This document shows, piece after piece, positions 47,545-58,416 of a stretch of DNA of 64,000 nt. A program made the translations under genes and the position numbers. The DNA is from Phaseolus vulgaris. Lineage: Eukaryota > Streptophyta > Magnoliopsida > Fabales > Fabaceae. The notes below the pieces were generated by a model. That model made no database searches and was not told the DNA's origin. It worked only from the letters and a program-made list of their open reading frames with translations. The stretch lies in NCBI RefSeq assembly GCF_000499845.2, contig NC_023758.2, positions 13,176,427 to 13,240,426 on the forward strand, written 5' to 3'. Position 1 is the stretch's first letter. The number at the start of each line of letters is the position of its first letter.

Positions 47545-48111
47545 TGATGGAGGACCATCCAAATCCACCATACACATCAATAAAGATAGAAGTACTATCT
47601 GTATAAATAAAGTAGAATACACTTGTATAAAAAATGTATTGGTTAACATACTTTTAAAAGACATGTTGTAGAGATATTAAATACACTCTAGGAGATCCTC
47701 ACTTGTGACCCAAACAAGGATCTCTAGAGCATCTTAAAAGGATATAAGCCACTTCATAAGCCACCGACCCTATCATGGTTAAGCAAGCTTACCTAGGGTT
47801 AAAGTAGCTTAAGGAGCAAGCTACCTCATTCCCTTATCTTCTATAAATACCTTTCCTAAACACTTTGTACTTAGATTTGACATAAATATGAATGAAGCTT
47901 TCTGAAATCAGAAATCATTCTCTCTCAAGTCTCCCCTTGCTTGCAAGACTAGACGACCTAGTGAGCTCTTGGAAGGTTGGCCTCACCAACTTCCTTTTCA
48001 CGTTTCCACCAACACATTCACAAACCAAAACCAATCAGTGTGCTTTCTTCACTCAAGTCTTCCGCTGCATTTCCATTCTTCATTCCACAAGATGAACCTT
48101 GGCTTACATCA
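47545..48111 (+). mobile_element. Solo LTR (567 bp) inside Tat integrase
   Basis: Starts TGATGGAGG and ends TTACATCA, with a perfect target duplication CCTTC (47540-47544 and 48112-48116). The integrase frame reads straight across if the block and one duplication are removed. A TATA box CTATAAATACC (about 47840) and a downstream leader-like stretch suggest plus orientation. Its family is not represented elsewhere in the window. Confidence 0.9.
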
Positions 48112-48742
48112 CCTTCGTAGAAAGTTTGGAGCCCTCGATCAATAAACTGCCAACTGTTATCAGTTATGATCTTATGTGGTACTCAAAACCGACACACTCT
48201 ACTCCTCCATACGAAGTTTTGGACATTCAATGTAGGTGAGGGGCTTGGCCTCGATCCACTTGGTGAAGTAATCCACTCAACCAAGAGGAATTTGGTCTGC
48301 CCTTTGCCCGGGCTGGATGGACCTATGATGTCCATCCCCAGATGGTGAACGACCATGGAGACACGATGTTGTGGAGTGCCTTGGGTTTGAGATGGGACAA
48401 AGGGTCGTGTTCTTGACACTTGGTGCATTTCTTCACATAGTCTGCACAGTTGCTTTGAATGGTCGACTAGAAGTATCCGGCCCTAAGCACTTTCATGACT
48501 ATAGTTCTTATGCTCAAGTGACTCCCACATACCCACTCATGGATCTCTTGAAGAACATACTCCGTCTGCTCCTTGGTGATGCACTTTAGTAATGACCTGG
48601 AGTATTTTCTTCTATAAAGGTCTTGGCCGATCAGGGTGTACCAAGTGCATTGCTGTCTCATTGTTTTCTCCTCCTCTGGTTTGCATATGCAAAGCTCGAG
48701 GTATTTTGCAATTGGGATCGTCCATGTTTCGTCCTCGGTCAC
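48112..48742 (-). pseudogene. Tat integrase, N-terminal and core part
   Basis: Minus strand. 48742-48467 holds the zinc-binding region (LYRRKYSRSLLKCITKEQTEYVLQEIHEWVCGSHLSIRT). 48428-48183 holds the start of the core (HLGMDIIGPSSPGKGQTKFLLVEWI), where the first catalytic Asp lies in the MDIIGP block. The frame continues to the TDN-type second block near 48150. Stops and shifts are present. Confidence 0.75.
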
Positions 48743-48814
48743 GACAAAGCATTCAGCCTCTCCTATGCTAGGATATTGTAGGCAAATCTATACAACAAAT
48801 CAATGGTGGATCTT

Positions 48815-49210
48815 CTACTTCGTTGTAGCCAACTGATACAATGCGTCGACCCTCATATTATCCTCTCGACGAATATGTTCCATCGTCACTCTTTTAAATT
48901 GAGCGACGAGGTTGGAGACCGTATGGTAGTACCATTGTAGCAAAGGTTTCCTCACCTCAAAATCTCCTTTAATTTGACCGACCACCAATTGGGAGTCGCT
49001 TTTACACATTACTTCGCTAGCTCCCATGTCATATGCTAAGCTTAAACCGACGAGGATGACCTCGTTCTCAACTTGGTTGTTGGTGTCTTTGAACTCAAGG
49101 TTCGGTGTCTGCTCAAGAATGAGGTCGTCTGACCCTTCAAGGATGATTCCAGCTCCACATGTCATTTTGTTGGACGATCCATCAGCATAGACAGTCCATT
49201 CGCCTGACAC
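48815..49210 (-). pseudogene. Tat second (archaeal-type) RNase H
   Basis: An open stretch of 131 residues: WTVYADGSSNKMTCGAGIILEG, then NNQVENEVILVGLSLAYDMGASEV, then CKSDSQLVVGQIKGDFEVR and later REDNMRVDALYQLATTK. Asp, Glu and Asp of the RNase H active site are in place. A second RNase H of this type after RT/RNase H is diagnostic for the Tat group. The domain itself is intact, but its neighbours are broken. Confidence 0.85.
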
Positions 49211-49273
49211 GTCCTACTGCGGGGTCAACTCAGTTGAGAAATCAGCTAAGCATTGGGATTTTATTGTTCTTCT

Positions 49274-50649
49274 CTACTCGTAATGGATGTCAAACTCTGA
49301 AAGCTCTACTAACCACCCTATCATGCGTCCTGTAAGATCCGGTTTAGAAAGAATTTTAAACATTGGGTAGTCAGTTCTTACCATTATGGCGTGATTTTGG
49401 AAATAAGGTCTCATCCGTGTAGCCGTTAGGACTAGGGCGAACACGACCTTCTCTATCATCTGGTACCACATCACGACCGTGTGAAGTGTTCGACTGACGA
49501 AGTATATTGGACGCTCTTCTTTTTCAATCTCTTGTACCAAGATCACACTTACTGCTTCTTCCGAGAATGACATATAAATGATCGTGGGTTGGTCGGATCT
49601 TGACTTTTGGATCACCGCTGGTGAAGACAAAAATGCCTTCAGTTGATGGAAGATGTCTTCACACTTTTCATCCCAGCTAAACTTAGTCGCCTTTCGGAGA
49701 AGCTGCACCATTGGTCTGGTTTGTTCGGCTATTCGAGGGTAGTAAGACGACCGATGAGTTGTTGCATCTCCTTCACATTCTGAGGACTTCTCATCTCGTT
49801 TATGGCTTGACACTTGTCTGGGTTGGCTTCTATAGCTTGATGGGTTAATATGAAACCCAAGAACTTTCCTCCCTTAATGTCGAACGCGCACTTCTCTGGG
49901 TTGAGCTTCATATTCGTTCTTCGTAGCGCCTTGAAGACTTCCTCCAAGTCTTTGATGTGTGTTGGTCACACGAATCCAACTTCATGACTATGTCGTCTAC
50001 GTAAACCTCCACGTTCCGGCCGATCATTCCCTTGAAGATTTTGTCCATTAACCTTTGGTAGGTTGCTCTAGCGTTTTTCAGGTTGAATGACATGACCTAA
50101 TAATAGTAGTTTTCTTTGTCTATCATGAAGGCATTTTTTTCCTTATCCCTCAGATGTATGCTTATCTAATTGTAGCCAAAATATGCATCTAGAAAGCTAA
50201 GGATTTTGTGACCAGCCGCACCATCCACCAGTCGGTCGATGCTAGGGAGCGGGTATGAATCCTTCGAGGACACCTTGTTTAGGATGGTGTATTCGACAGA
50301 CATTCTCCACTTGTCGTTCGCTTTCGTAACCATAATTACGTTGGCCAACAGAGTAGTGTAGTGGGCCTCCCGCATAAAGTCGATCGATAGGAGCTTCTCG
50401 ACCTCCACCCTCGCCACCAACCTATTTTCCTCCCCAAGCTTGCGCTTTTTCTGAGTTACTGGTTGCACTTCCTAGTAAACCAAGAGCTTGTGAGTTATGA
50501 TATTCGGGCTCACCCTTGACATATCGAATGTTGTCCAGGCAAAAAGATCTATATTCTTCTATAATGCTTAGTGAACCATTTCGGCCTCGGCCGCTGCTAA
50601 TGATGTTCCTATACTGGTGGTATGATTCTCGTTGAACAAAGGTACTCAA
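49274..50649 (-). pseudogene. Tat reverse transcriptase and first RNase H
   Basis: Minus strand, several overlapping frames. 50468-50166 has the RT start (KLGEENRLVARVEVEKLL, KWRMSVEYTILNK, YPLPSIDRLVDGAAGHKILSFLDAYFGYN). 50093-49908 carries NARATYQRLMDKIFKGMIGRNVEVYVDDIVMK with the catalytic YVDD. 49947-49729 continues with GGKFLGFILTHQAIEANPDKCQAI. 49813-49274 has the RNase H-like tail (SEEAVSVILVQEIEKEERPIYFVSRTL). At least three frame changes and a stop lie between these pieces. Confidence 0.88.
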
Positions 50650-51112
50650 CTTAGGTCTTCCTTAGCCTCGAGCCTCAACTCGGTTAGATCAACTGTATGC
50701 TCTCTACTTTCTGGTTTAGCTTCTTTGCGAGGGGGCTTCCGTCCACGAGGGGGCTTACATCTGGGGGATTGATCGTGGTAGGTGTCCTACCGTAGAGGTT
50801 ATACCTTCAAACTTGTTGCATACCATTCTCGTTCAACCTTCTGATCCACTTACAAGGTGAGAATGTCTCTCGAGACTGACTAGAATTTCATGGCTAGGTG
50901 GGCGTAGACACAATTTCTCCCAATCTATTGATAGATTGTCGTTGAAGCAGGATGTTATAGGAAGTGTTGGTGTCTATCACCAAATATCGAATTTTGATGG
51001 TTTTACTCATCTTCCATTTACTGAACATGGTTTAGAGCTCAATATAACCTTGGGTGCCGACCCTTTCACCTTAGAAGCCGATAACCTGATCATCATAAGA
51101 CTTCATCTCCTC
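50650..51112 (-). pseudogene. Tat protease C-terminal part and linker to RT
   Basis: The minus strand continues the protease from EEMKSYDD at the edge of the insert, reading on into DQVIGF-type sequence near 51085. The rest is poorly preserved, with several stops. Confidence 0.5.
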
Positions 51113-51113
51113 T

Positions 51114-52138
51114 GATACCACATGATATGATTCCAATAGCTAGATATAGATGATTCTTTGACATTTTATGGAATCAACTTGAGTTGGAGAATGAAGAGGC
51201 ACTTTTATAGAAATGGATCAATGTTCTATGTTTCAAGAACTCACCAAAACTTGCACCAAACACCAAACTCACATGGAAGTTCCATTTCTTGTCAATTGAA
51301 CCGATTAAAGTATGAAGGAAAGCAAATGAACCGATTAAATTGCTAAAGAAATGAAAGGAACCGATTGAAAAGCTTCACAAATGAAAAGCACCGAACAAAA
51401 GCAAAGAAGGAAGAAGATGAACCGATTGAAACAAGAAACTAAGCAAGAACACCAAATAGAAAGCAAGAAAGGAACCTAAAACATGTTTAGGAATTCAAAT
51501 AGGCACGGAAATGGAATGAGAAGATGAAGAAGAAAGATGACTTATGTGGTTGTAGTTCTTGGTTGATGAACACGCCACTTGAAGTGTGAATGCTCCAAGA
51601 TAAGTGTGAATTGCCGCCACTTGAGGGAACCAAGGCTCTCAAGATGAGACTAGGAAGAGGAGAAGGCAAGTTCTCACTACACTCAATCACCAATTTGGGA
51701 GAGTTTTGTTACTTCAAATATCAATTCTGAATTATGAAGGACCAAAGCCCTCCTTTTATAGGAGTAAGGGCCGGTCATTAGCTTTACAAAGCTTGCATCC
51801 TAAGCTACCCAAGAGTCTCCTAAACTACTGCCCCTCCTAAGCTAATGCCTAAGCTTCTAGAATTTTCTAAGCTAAAGCCTAAAGATGCTTTTACAAAAGA
51901 GGTGTCTAATGTTTCCCTATAAGCACCTTCCTAAAGACTATGTATTTAAACATTCTACTTTTCATACAAGAGACACTATAAAAAGAGAAAACAATCTACC
52001 ACTACTTCCTAATTCCTTAAACTTGCTCCTTGTAAGCCTTTGAGGTAAGGTAGTGTCTCCTCGAGCTTCTTCAACTTCGGCCTCTACCTCCTTTTGTCCT
52101 TGGTCTTCGACTTCTATTTCCTCTTGAGCTTGATCTCC
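51114..52138 (-). mobile_element. Truncated LTR-bearing insert flanked by a 25-bp direct repeat
   Basis: The Tat protease sequence ATCATCATAAGACTTCATCT and the next five bases occur on both sides (51089-51113 and 52139-52163). Between them is an LTR of the family seen at 34.8 and 36.6 kb, starting TGATACCACATG at 51113. It is followed by about 180 bp whose minus strand encodes EEIEVEDQGQKEVEAEVEEARG and LTRSKFKELGSS before a stop, probably the 3' end of a gag-pol gene. The right side has no LTR, so the insert is truncated. Confidence 0.6.
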
Positions 52139-53500
52139 ATCATCATAAGACTTCATCTCCTCTCTGGAAATTCTCATCATTTTAAAGGTTTTCCAATAGA
52201 GGATGTCTACCACATTTCCTTGGTCGACCAACGTCTTCATAATGGAGAAATGTTCATTGTCGACCATTATAACCATAGGGTCATCTTAAGAGGGGTTGAT
52301 GCCTTCAAAGTCCTCATAGTGAAGGTGATGGGAGCCATCCTCGGTCAGAATGAGATGACGTTCACCTGCTATACCGCTCTTAGATGTTTCTTCCTTGCTG
52401 AATTGGAGCTTCCCCCTCATGTGAAGCCCCTAACAATGGTGTTGATGACCTCTCGACCATCTCTTCCTCCACCTCCTTCCTTCATTGGAGGCTCCTCTCG
52501 CCTCAGTCGATGCATAGGTCGATGAATGTCTTCGTTCGTCTGTCGAGGGTTGTAATCTCTTCGTCCGGATGTCTCCTCCCTCATTGGAGGAGACCGCTTC
52601 AAACTCCTGTTTCCACCCTGCACGCATTGACGGAGATGCGCTACTTGGATAAGCTCCTCAATCTTATCCTTTAGCGCCTGACATTCCTCAGTGGTGTGCC
52701 CATTATTCTGATGGTATCGGCACTTACGCGACTAGTCGACATTCTCAGGGCTCATAGCCCTTCTTGGTGTCGGAATGAGGTCAGCACTTAAGGCCTCATC
52801 CATAATCTTTCCCCTATCAGCATTCAAAAGGGTATACCTTGCAAACCGGGGTCTTTGGTTCTCCTTGTGCCTATCTCCTCCAAGAAAAGTAGGCCAGCTC
52901 AGGCAGTCCTTCTCGTTATTCTTCCCCTTTTCTCCGCTTGCCTTGACCCTGACCTAGCTCCTATACTCCCTCAACTCTTCCAATTGCATATACTTATTAG
53001 CCCTTTGCCTAAGCTCGTCAAGGTTTGCAGCTGGCTTCTTGCACAAACTATCAGAAAACGGCATTGGCCGTAGGGCCGTGACCATGTGATGCATGACCAC
53101 GTCCAAACTCAGATTCCAAATGTTCAGGGTCACCTTACTGAACCTTTCCATGAACAGTCTAAGAGATTCTCCCTTCTCCTTGCGAATGTTGACCAGGGCA
53201 ATAAAAGTCAGGTGGTGCTGTTAGCTAGTGGCGAATTGTGTCCCAAACTTGGGCACCAAGGTCTCAAAGAAGTCAATGGAGTTCGGAGGAAGCCTTGTGA
53301 ACCAGCTCAAGGCTCCTTCCTTTAGCAAGGTGGGGAACACTCAGCACATGACTGCACTGTTCGAGGTGTATAAACTCATGTGCGTGGTGTACACATCCAT
53401 GTGTTCATCTGGGTCGATTGTCCCGTCGTAATGATCTATGTTCAACCCTTTCTACATAGGTGGAAGTTGCGCTCCCATCACATAATCAGTGAATGGGTGT
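52139..53500 (-). pseudogene. Tat gag and protease start
   Basis: Minus strand. Near 53460-53150 the gag capsid region can be followed in two frames (DGTIDPDEHMDVYTTHM, GALSWFTRLPPNSIDFF, KKEKGESLRLFMERF). 53151-52954 gives SLDVVMHHMVTALRPMPFSDSLCKKPAANLDELRQRANKYMQLEELREYR, a strong match to gag of Tat elements in legumes. Further on stop codons are frequent. Near 52276-52164 lies the protease start MVDNEHFSIMKTLVDQGNVVDILYWKTF with the active-site-like VDQG. The protease is then cut by the insert at 52138. Confidence 0.75.
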
Positions 53501-54000
53501 CTCCGAGATGCATCCAGTGCGCCAGACAGGGAAAAAACTTGTGTGGGTATGAGTCGCCCGCAGTTTCCTGAGTGAGAGTGGGCTTCGGCTCCTCGGCAAC
53601 CTTCATGCCGGTTGGGGTCGCATCAAGTCTCCACACGGGGATTCCTGGCCCACTAGAGGGACCCTCCCAGATCAGCTTTCTTTTCGAATAGGGTTGGAAC
53701 CAAGAGCACGATTGAATTCCTTCTCGGTCGATCAGTTTGCTCTTCCTTCCTCTCGAACAAACTCCTTCTACGCCTCTCACTCCTCCACTTCTTGTCTTCG
53801 TGAACTCCGGGCTTGGATGGTACTTGCAAAAAACACTCTGACGCTCAAGTAAGACTTCAGCACTCGGTATACAGTGCAAGTAGTACTAGATTCTTGGAAT
53901 CTGTGTTTATTTATATAATTATCGTGGACCCTTTGTTATTGGGCTTGATTAAGGATTTAATATATAATTAAGGATATACTATTTAATGCTTGATCTTTGA
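53501..54000 (-). other. Tat leader and 5' LTR end (partial)
   Basis: On the minus strand TATAAATAAACAC (about 53903-53916) is a TATA-like box. It is followed by CTTGAGCGTCAGAGTG (about 53840) and TTTTTTGCAAGTACC, the usual U5 wording of Tat LTRs. The LTR start upstream is not found, so it is probably truncated or diverged. Confidence 0.45.
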
Positions 54001-54775
54001 TTAATGTCACTAGTTCTCTGCTTGGATGTAATGGTCTTGATCGATTCTGACAAGGTGTTGGCTTCGAATATGTCGTACGGTTCTGATTATGAATTTGGAA
54101 AAAGGAAGGGATGTGAATTGGTTTGGTGCAGATTTTTATTCCCCAGCGGTGCAAATCATCAACCATTGTGTTGATCTTCATTGCAACACTTGAACATAAA
54201 TTTGGAGTTGTTCCTGCAGCTGTAAACGGTGTAGTTTATTTGACTCAAGTGGCATTGGTTTTCTGCGCTTGGTGCAAATTTCAGCAATTTGAAGTAAGTT
54301 TACTGTTTGATTAAAAAATGCTTGAACCGCAAATATTGGAGTGAGATAAATTTGGTAAAGCAATTGGAGAATTCCAGTGGCGCTAAGCAGATTCTAACTA
54401 TTTGTTAAATCAGAAGATGTTTGAATTGGTATGAGTTTTTTTGTCTCCACATTGCTAAATAACATTCATGTAGGACCCGTGCTTGTTGAAGCCTTTTATC
54501 ACATGCTATAGTATTTTGAATTGTTTAATTGGCTTTCTTAAAATTGGTGCTTTGGCTGGAACATTACGTGAAGATGCAATTCGTGGGACCCATGGTTTGA
54601 AGTTAAATTCAATTTGTTGAATAATACGAGGAAGCCTAAATTTTGGTGAGGACTTTTGCAATTGAAGAAACTTGTGGGGGCAGCGAGAACTAATTTGAAC
54701 GCTGCACCAGCGCTAAACATAATAAAGAAATAATTTGCTGCAGTGAAGTAATTGGGCAAGCCCTATTGGCCCAAC
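54001..54775. other. Unassigned DNA
   Basis: Mixed composition without a convincing gene on either strand. It may include the rest of the Tat 5' LTR. Confidence 0.35.
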
Positions 54776-54778
54776 ATA

Positions 54779-55745
54779 TTTTTCTTCGCAAATTTTTCCT
54801 GCACCTCCATTTCTCTTCCTGCACCTCTGTATAATTTTGAAAAGCCAAATATATCCTTAATAATATATTGGCTTGATCAATCTAAACACTTTTTTTTTTT
54901 TAATTTTAAATATCAGATTGTACAATTTAGTAATTGTATATCGGATTGTAAAAACCGATTTGTTTTACTGAATTCGATTTCAACTTCCGAATTGTACAAG
55001 TCGGAAGTAAAAAAAAATGCATTCCAGAACTCTCGTCCTCCTCTCTCAATTCCTTCCATAATTCTAATATTTTATATGATGTGGGTTTTTCAAGATGTAC
55101 CTTAACCACAAAGAATATGTTGTTAAATTAGAGACAGTTGATTATGAAATAACGTCACAACTACCAAGAGCATCCAACAATCGCTCTAGATTTTCATGAC
55201 TAATTTTGTCTTCTCTTTCCTTAAACAAGTTTGTTCACTCCTTTTCACTCAATCGGAATGGTGCATAAACCAAGATGTTTATTAAGATAACAACTCACTC
55301 ATAATTATATTGAACTATAACTTGAATCACCAATTCAAAAAAGAAAAGATGGTGAGGAATTTCTCTAGCTTCCAGACTCATTAAATGCATGCTCTAGTAA
55401 ATGCAACTACATTGGAACCAAAATATGTCATCAATACAAATTTGTTTTATTTTGAATACTGGATTATACAATCTGGTAGTTGAAACTGGATTCAGGCTTG
55501 TATATTAGATTATACAGAACAGTTTGTAAATGATAAAAACAAAACGGTATGTACAATCTGGTATACAACCATGAATCTGGTTTCAACTACCAGATTGTAA
55601 AAGCCGATATTCAAAATAAAAAAAGAGGTATCCAGATTGGCCAATCCGATATAGTATCAAGGGTATAATTAACTTTTCAAAATTATATGGAGGTGTAGGA
55701 AGGAACAATGAAGGTGCAGGGAGAATTTGCCTTTTTTGCTTTGGG
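54779..55745. mobile_element. TIR element (Mutator-like or MITE) with internal foldback
   Basis: Inverted terminal repeats of about 55 bp: left CGCAAATTTTTCCTGCACC... to ATAATTTTGAAAAG (about 54788-54845), right the reverse complement (about 55672-55738). T-rich nonamers lie outside both ends and agree only in part. The inside has no transposase. Repeated words of the type ATTGTAxAAxCCGATT and a long hairpin (55444-55622) fill much of it. Confidence 0.65.
55444..55622. repeat. Long inverted repeat (hairpin)
   Basis: Arms of about 50 bp (55444-55494 and 55572-55622) with a loop of 77 bp. The inner 27 bp pair with only two mismatches (ACAATCTGGTAGTTGAAAC pairs perfectly). Confidence 0.8.
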
Positions 55746-56734
55746 CCTTATGCACCATTAAAAAATTGATCATTCTTTATTTTTGTTTTTGTAATCCATT
55801 CTAGAACCATTTATAGGAATTCATTTGTGTGCTTATTTTCTTGATAGTTTTTAATTTCTTGCTTGACATAATTGTTAGAGAATCTTTGTGTCTGATCTCA
55901 TCTCTAATCTTTTCGGTTTAACTTTCTTAATTTTGAGCTTTTCTTGATTTTGAATATTATTGACCTCTTGAGATGAAACTTATCTCTTAGTTGTGATCTT
56001 TGGAAAAAGATGACTAACATTGCTAAGTAGCATTTTTTAGAAGAAAAAGATAAAGTTAAGGATGACTACTTTTATAGAATAAGGAAGGTAAAAAAGAAAA
56101 GTGATAAACACATGAGAGGGAGATTTTGGAAAGCTACAAAGATCAAAACATCAAATTTTTGTTTTTCATATTATCACGAAACTTTGTGTTAATTTTTCAT
56201 TTTAATTTTGTTTGCTTATTTTTCTTTGTGTTTGGGAAAATGTTATTAAAGCAATGCCAAAGTTAAACATTGTAATAGTAAGCGCTTAGTCTTGTGGAAA
56301 TGTGTAAAGAGGCTTAAGGTGTCACCTGCATTTTCACTTAGGATTTTGTCTAGATTTTGTTGTTTTACTAACGTTCTTGTTAATTTCTTGCTTTCCTTTT
56401 ATTTTTTAAGTCTTCGTGATATTTAGGGTGTATCTCTCAAATTTTTTAGTTGACATTTCTTTGGTATCTAACCTTACACACACATTTAGGGAAAATTGTT
56501 TTTGAAGTGTCTTTTGAGGAAAACTGGTTAAGTCTATTTGAGGAATCTCTGGCTAGGAAAGACATTGTTACTTAAACAGTCCAAGTGACTCACCACTCTT
56601 TTCTGGGAGTGAACTCAGAGAAACCTTGACGTTTTTTTTATCTTGATAGAAACTTTCAACTTTTAAAACCTATTTGTGAAATTTTTTATGATTCATTGTT
56701 CAATCAAAACTTTTATGAATTGTTTTGCATTTTC
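55746..56734 (+). other. Probable leader of a gypsy relic
   Basis: T-rich, no gene. The wording before 56735 is like the long leaders of legume gypsy elements. No LTR border seen. Confidence 0.35.
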
Positions 56735-57575
56735 AAAATGAGTGGTCCTTTTCAAGCATCAAATGTGCAAGGTAGTAATATGGATCCAGGATAGAAATAT
56801 GGTTGGAAGGAGGAGATAGGAATATTTATAGAAAATTTGGAAAAACATAGAGAAAGTACAATTTACTTTGTGATGATTTGGGAATGATGTGAAGGGTATG
56901 ACTAATCATCTTTTAATAAATCAAAATACGAGAAAGGGTTATAGATATGGAGAGTATAGTTATAGAAGAAATAGTCATGACTTTAGGTTTCAAAATGAGG
57001 GGTGCTATAGTCCTTAACATAATGAAGATTATTATCCACCACCCCCAAGAGATTATTGTAGGCCCATATATGAACTTTTCCCCTAGAGAACCAAGGATAG
57101 ATCTTCCTCCCTTTTATGGTAGAGATAATGTAGAAGAATCTTTAGATGGGAGATGAAGGTAACACAAATATTTGACTCCCACCAGGTTGATTATGAAAGG
57201 AGAATATTCCTAACTACACTTAGCTTTAATGGGCCAACTATGAATTGGTGGACTTCTTTAAAACTACCTACGTATTATTATAAACCTCAAATTATAGACT
57301 GAAATGAACTTAGGTGGCTCTCAGGAGACGCCATATGCTCTCTTACTATGAAAGGGAGTTACTTATGTTGAGGGTAGAAATAAGGGAAAAGCCTAGAAAA
57401 AGCATTTCTAGATTCCAGAGTAACCTAAACCTAGAAATTCGGAATAGAGTTGAATTCTTACTTTTGTTGATTTGAATGATTTGGTTCATTATTATGTTAG
57501 GGTAGAACAACAACTCAAGAGAAGATTACCTCTAGGGAAGATTACCTTCACTTCTTCTAAGGTTTTGGCCTTGTA
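56735..57575 (+). pseudogene. Ty3/gypsy gag relic
   Basis: Starts MSGPFQASNVQGSNMDPG (about 56738) and later reads YRYGEYSYRRNSHDFRFQNEG, RTKDRSSS and, in another frame, PRIDLPPFYGRDNVEESLD. Beyond it comes WEMKVTQIFDSHQVDYERRIFLTTLSFNGPTMNWWTSLK, the gypsy gag capsid signature. After that stops are frequent, and a last recognisable part is DLNDLVHYYVRVEQQ near 57470. No zinc knuckle or pol follows. It is strongly decayed. Confidence 0.75.
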
Positions 57576-58416
57576 GCCTGATTGATTATGAAGTTTTTGA
57601 CTCTCTGGGTCTAAACCAACATAATCTCTATATCTAAACCTCTATGTTTCTCTATTTTTTGATATTTTTATATTCCTTGAGACCATTTGATGCCTTTGAT
57701 GTCTCTTGATGCTATGAATGTCACCCCAAGGTTCTAATTTGTAGATTTTAGAAATAGGATTCATAGGGATTTAAGGAAATTCGTGATTTGCTCAGTGCAT
57801 ATTAATCTGCTCAACGAATTGGCTTTCTTTATCCTTAAGCATTAATTTTGGCTTCAATCTTCAATCATTGGCCTTATTGATATTTTAAAGTCAGGGATTT
57901 GTCAGGGATTCACTCCAGATCATGCCATGCACTGCCAAATCTTAATTATGAGGTAGGATTGGCTTGGCTTAGTCTCCAAGAGAAATCCTCTTTATCCCAA
58001 ACTTGGTACAATGGCTTGAGCCCTTTCTGAGTAAATTTGGGCTTTCTTCATGGTTAAAGATTCTCATTCGCTCATCCCTTTGATTTTTGCTCAACCTTTT
58101 AGTCTTTGAAATCTTGTGATTGCACTGGCTTTAATTCGCTCAGTGTATTCATATACGCTCTACGTTTTGATTATTTTCAATCTGCTGAGTCATGCTTCAT
58201 GTGTTGGGTGGATTGACTCTGATGCTCTATCATTGTTTTCTTTATTTTCTGCAATTTTCAGCACAAATCTATGAATTTTCCTTCTTTTCTTCATCTTCTT
58301 CATGTGCATATGTGGTTTGAGTGTTTTTGCATGCTTCTTACTAATATTTGTACACATTTTTTCTGAATTACATGCCTTTTTTACCTATGAAATTTACTAC
58401 AATTAGGCACTTATCA
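57576..58416 (-). repeat. Athila-like LTR (minus strand), outer border unresolved
   Basis: On the minus strand the block begins TGATAAGTGCCTAATTGTAG at 58416, the same start as the plus-strand LTR at 59676 (TGATAAGTGTCTAATTTCAG). The purine tract AAGTTGAGGGGAG touches it (58417-58430). The far end is not identified. Confidence 0.55.

Larger units (their letters stand above)
35697..54000 (-). mobile_element. Tat-lineage Ty3/gypsy element with opposite-strand ORF, multiply interrupted
   Basis: An old element read on the minus strand. The order from right to left is U5/leader (about 53.9 kb), gag, protease, RT, RNase H, a second archaeal-type RNase H, integrase, tandem repeats, a plus-strand extra ORF, polypurine tract and the start of the 3' LTR (about 35815). 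The double RNase H and the extra ORF on the opposite strand are hallmarks of the Tat/Ogre/Grande group. It has been split by insertions at 36628-37515, 38442-45964, 47545-48111 and 51114-52138. Its own sequence totals roughly 8-9 kb. Many stops and frameshifts show that it is inactive. The right LTR border is not resolved. Confidence 0.8.
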
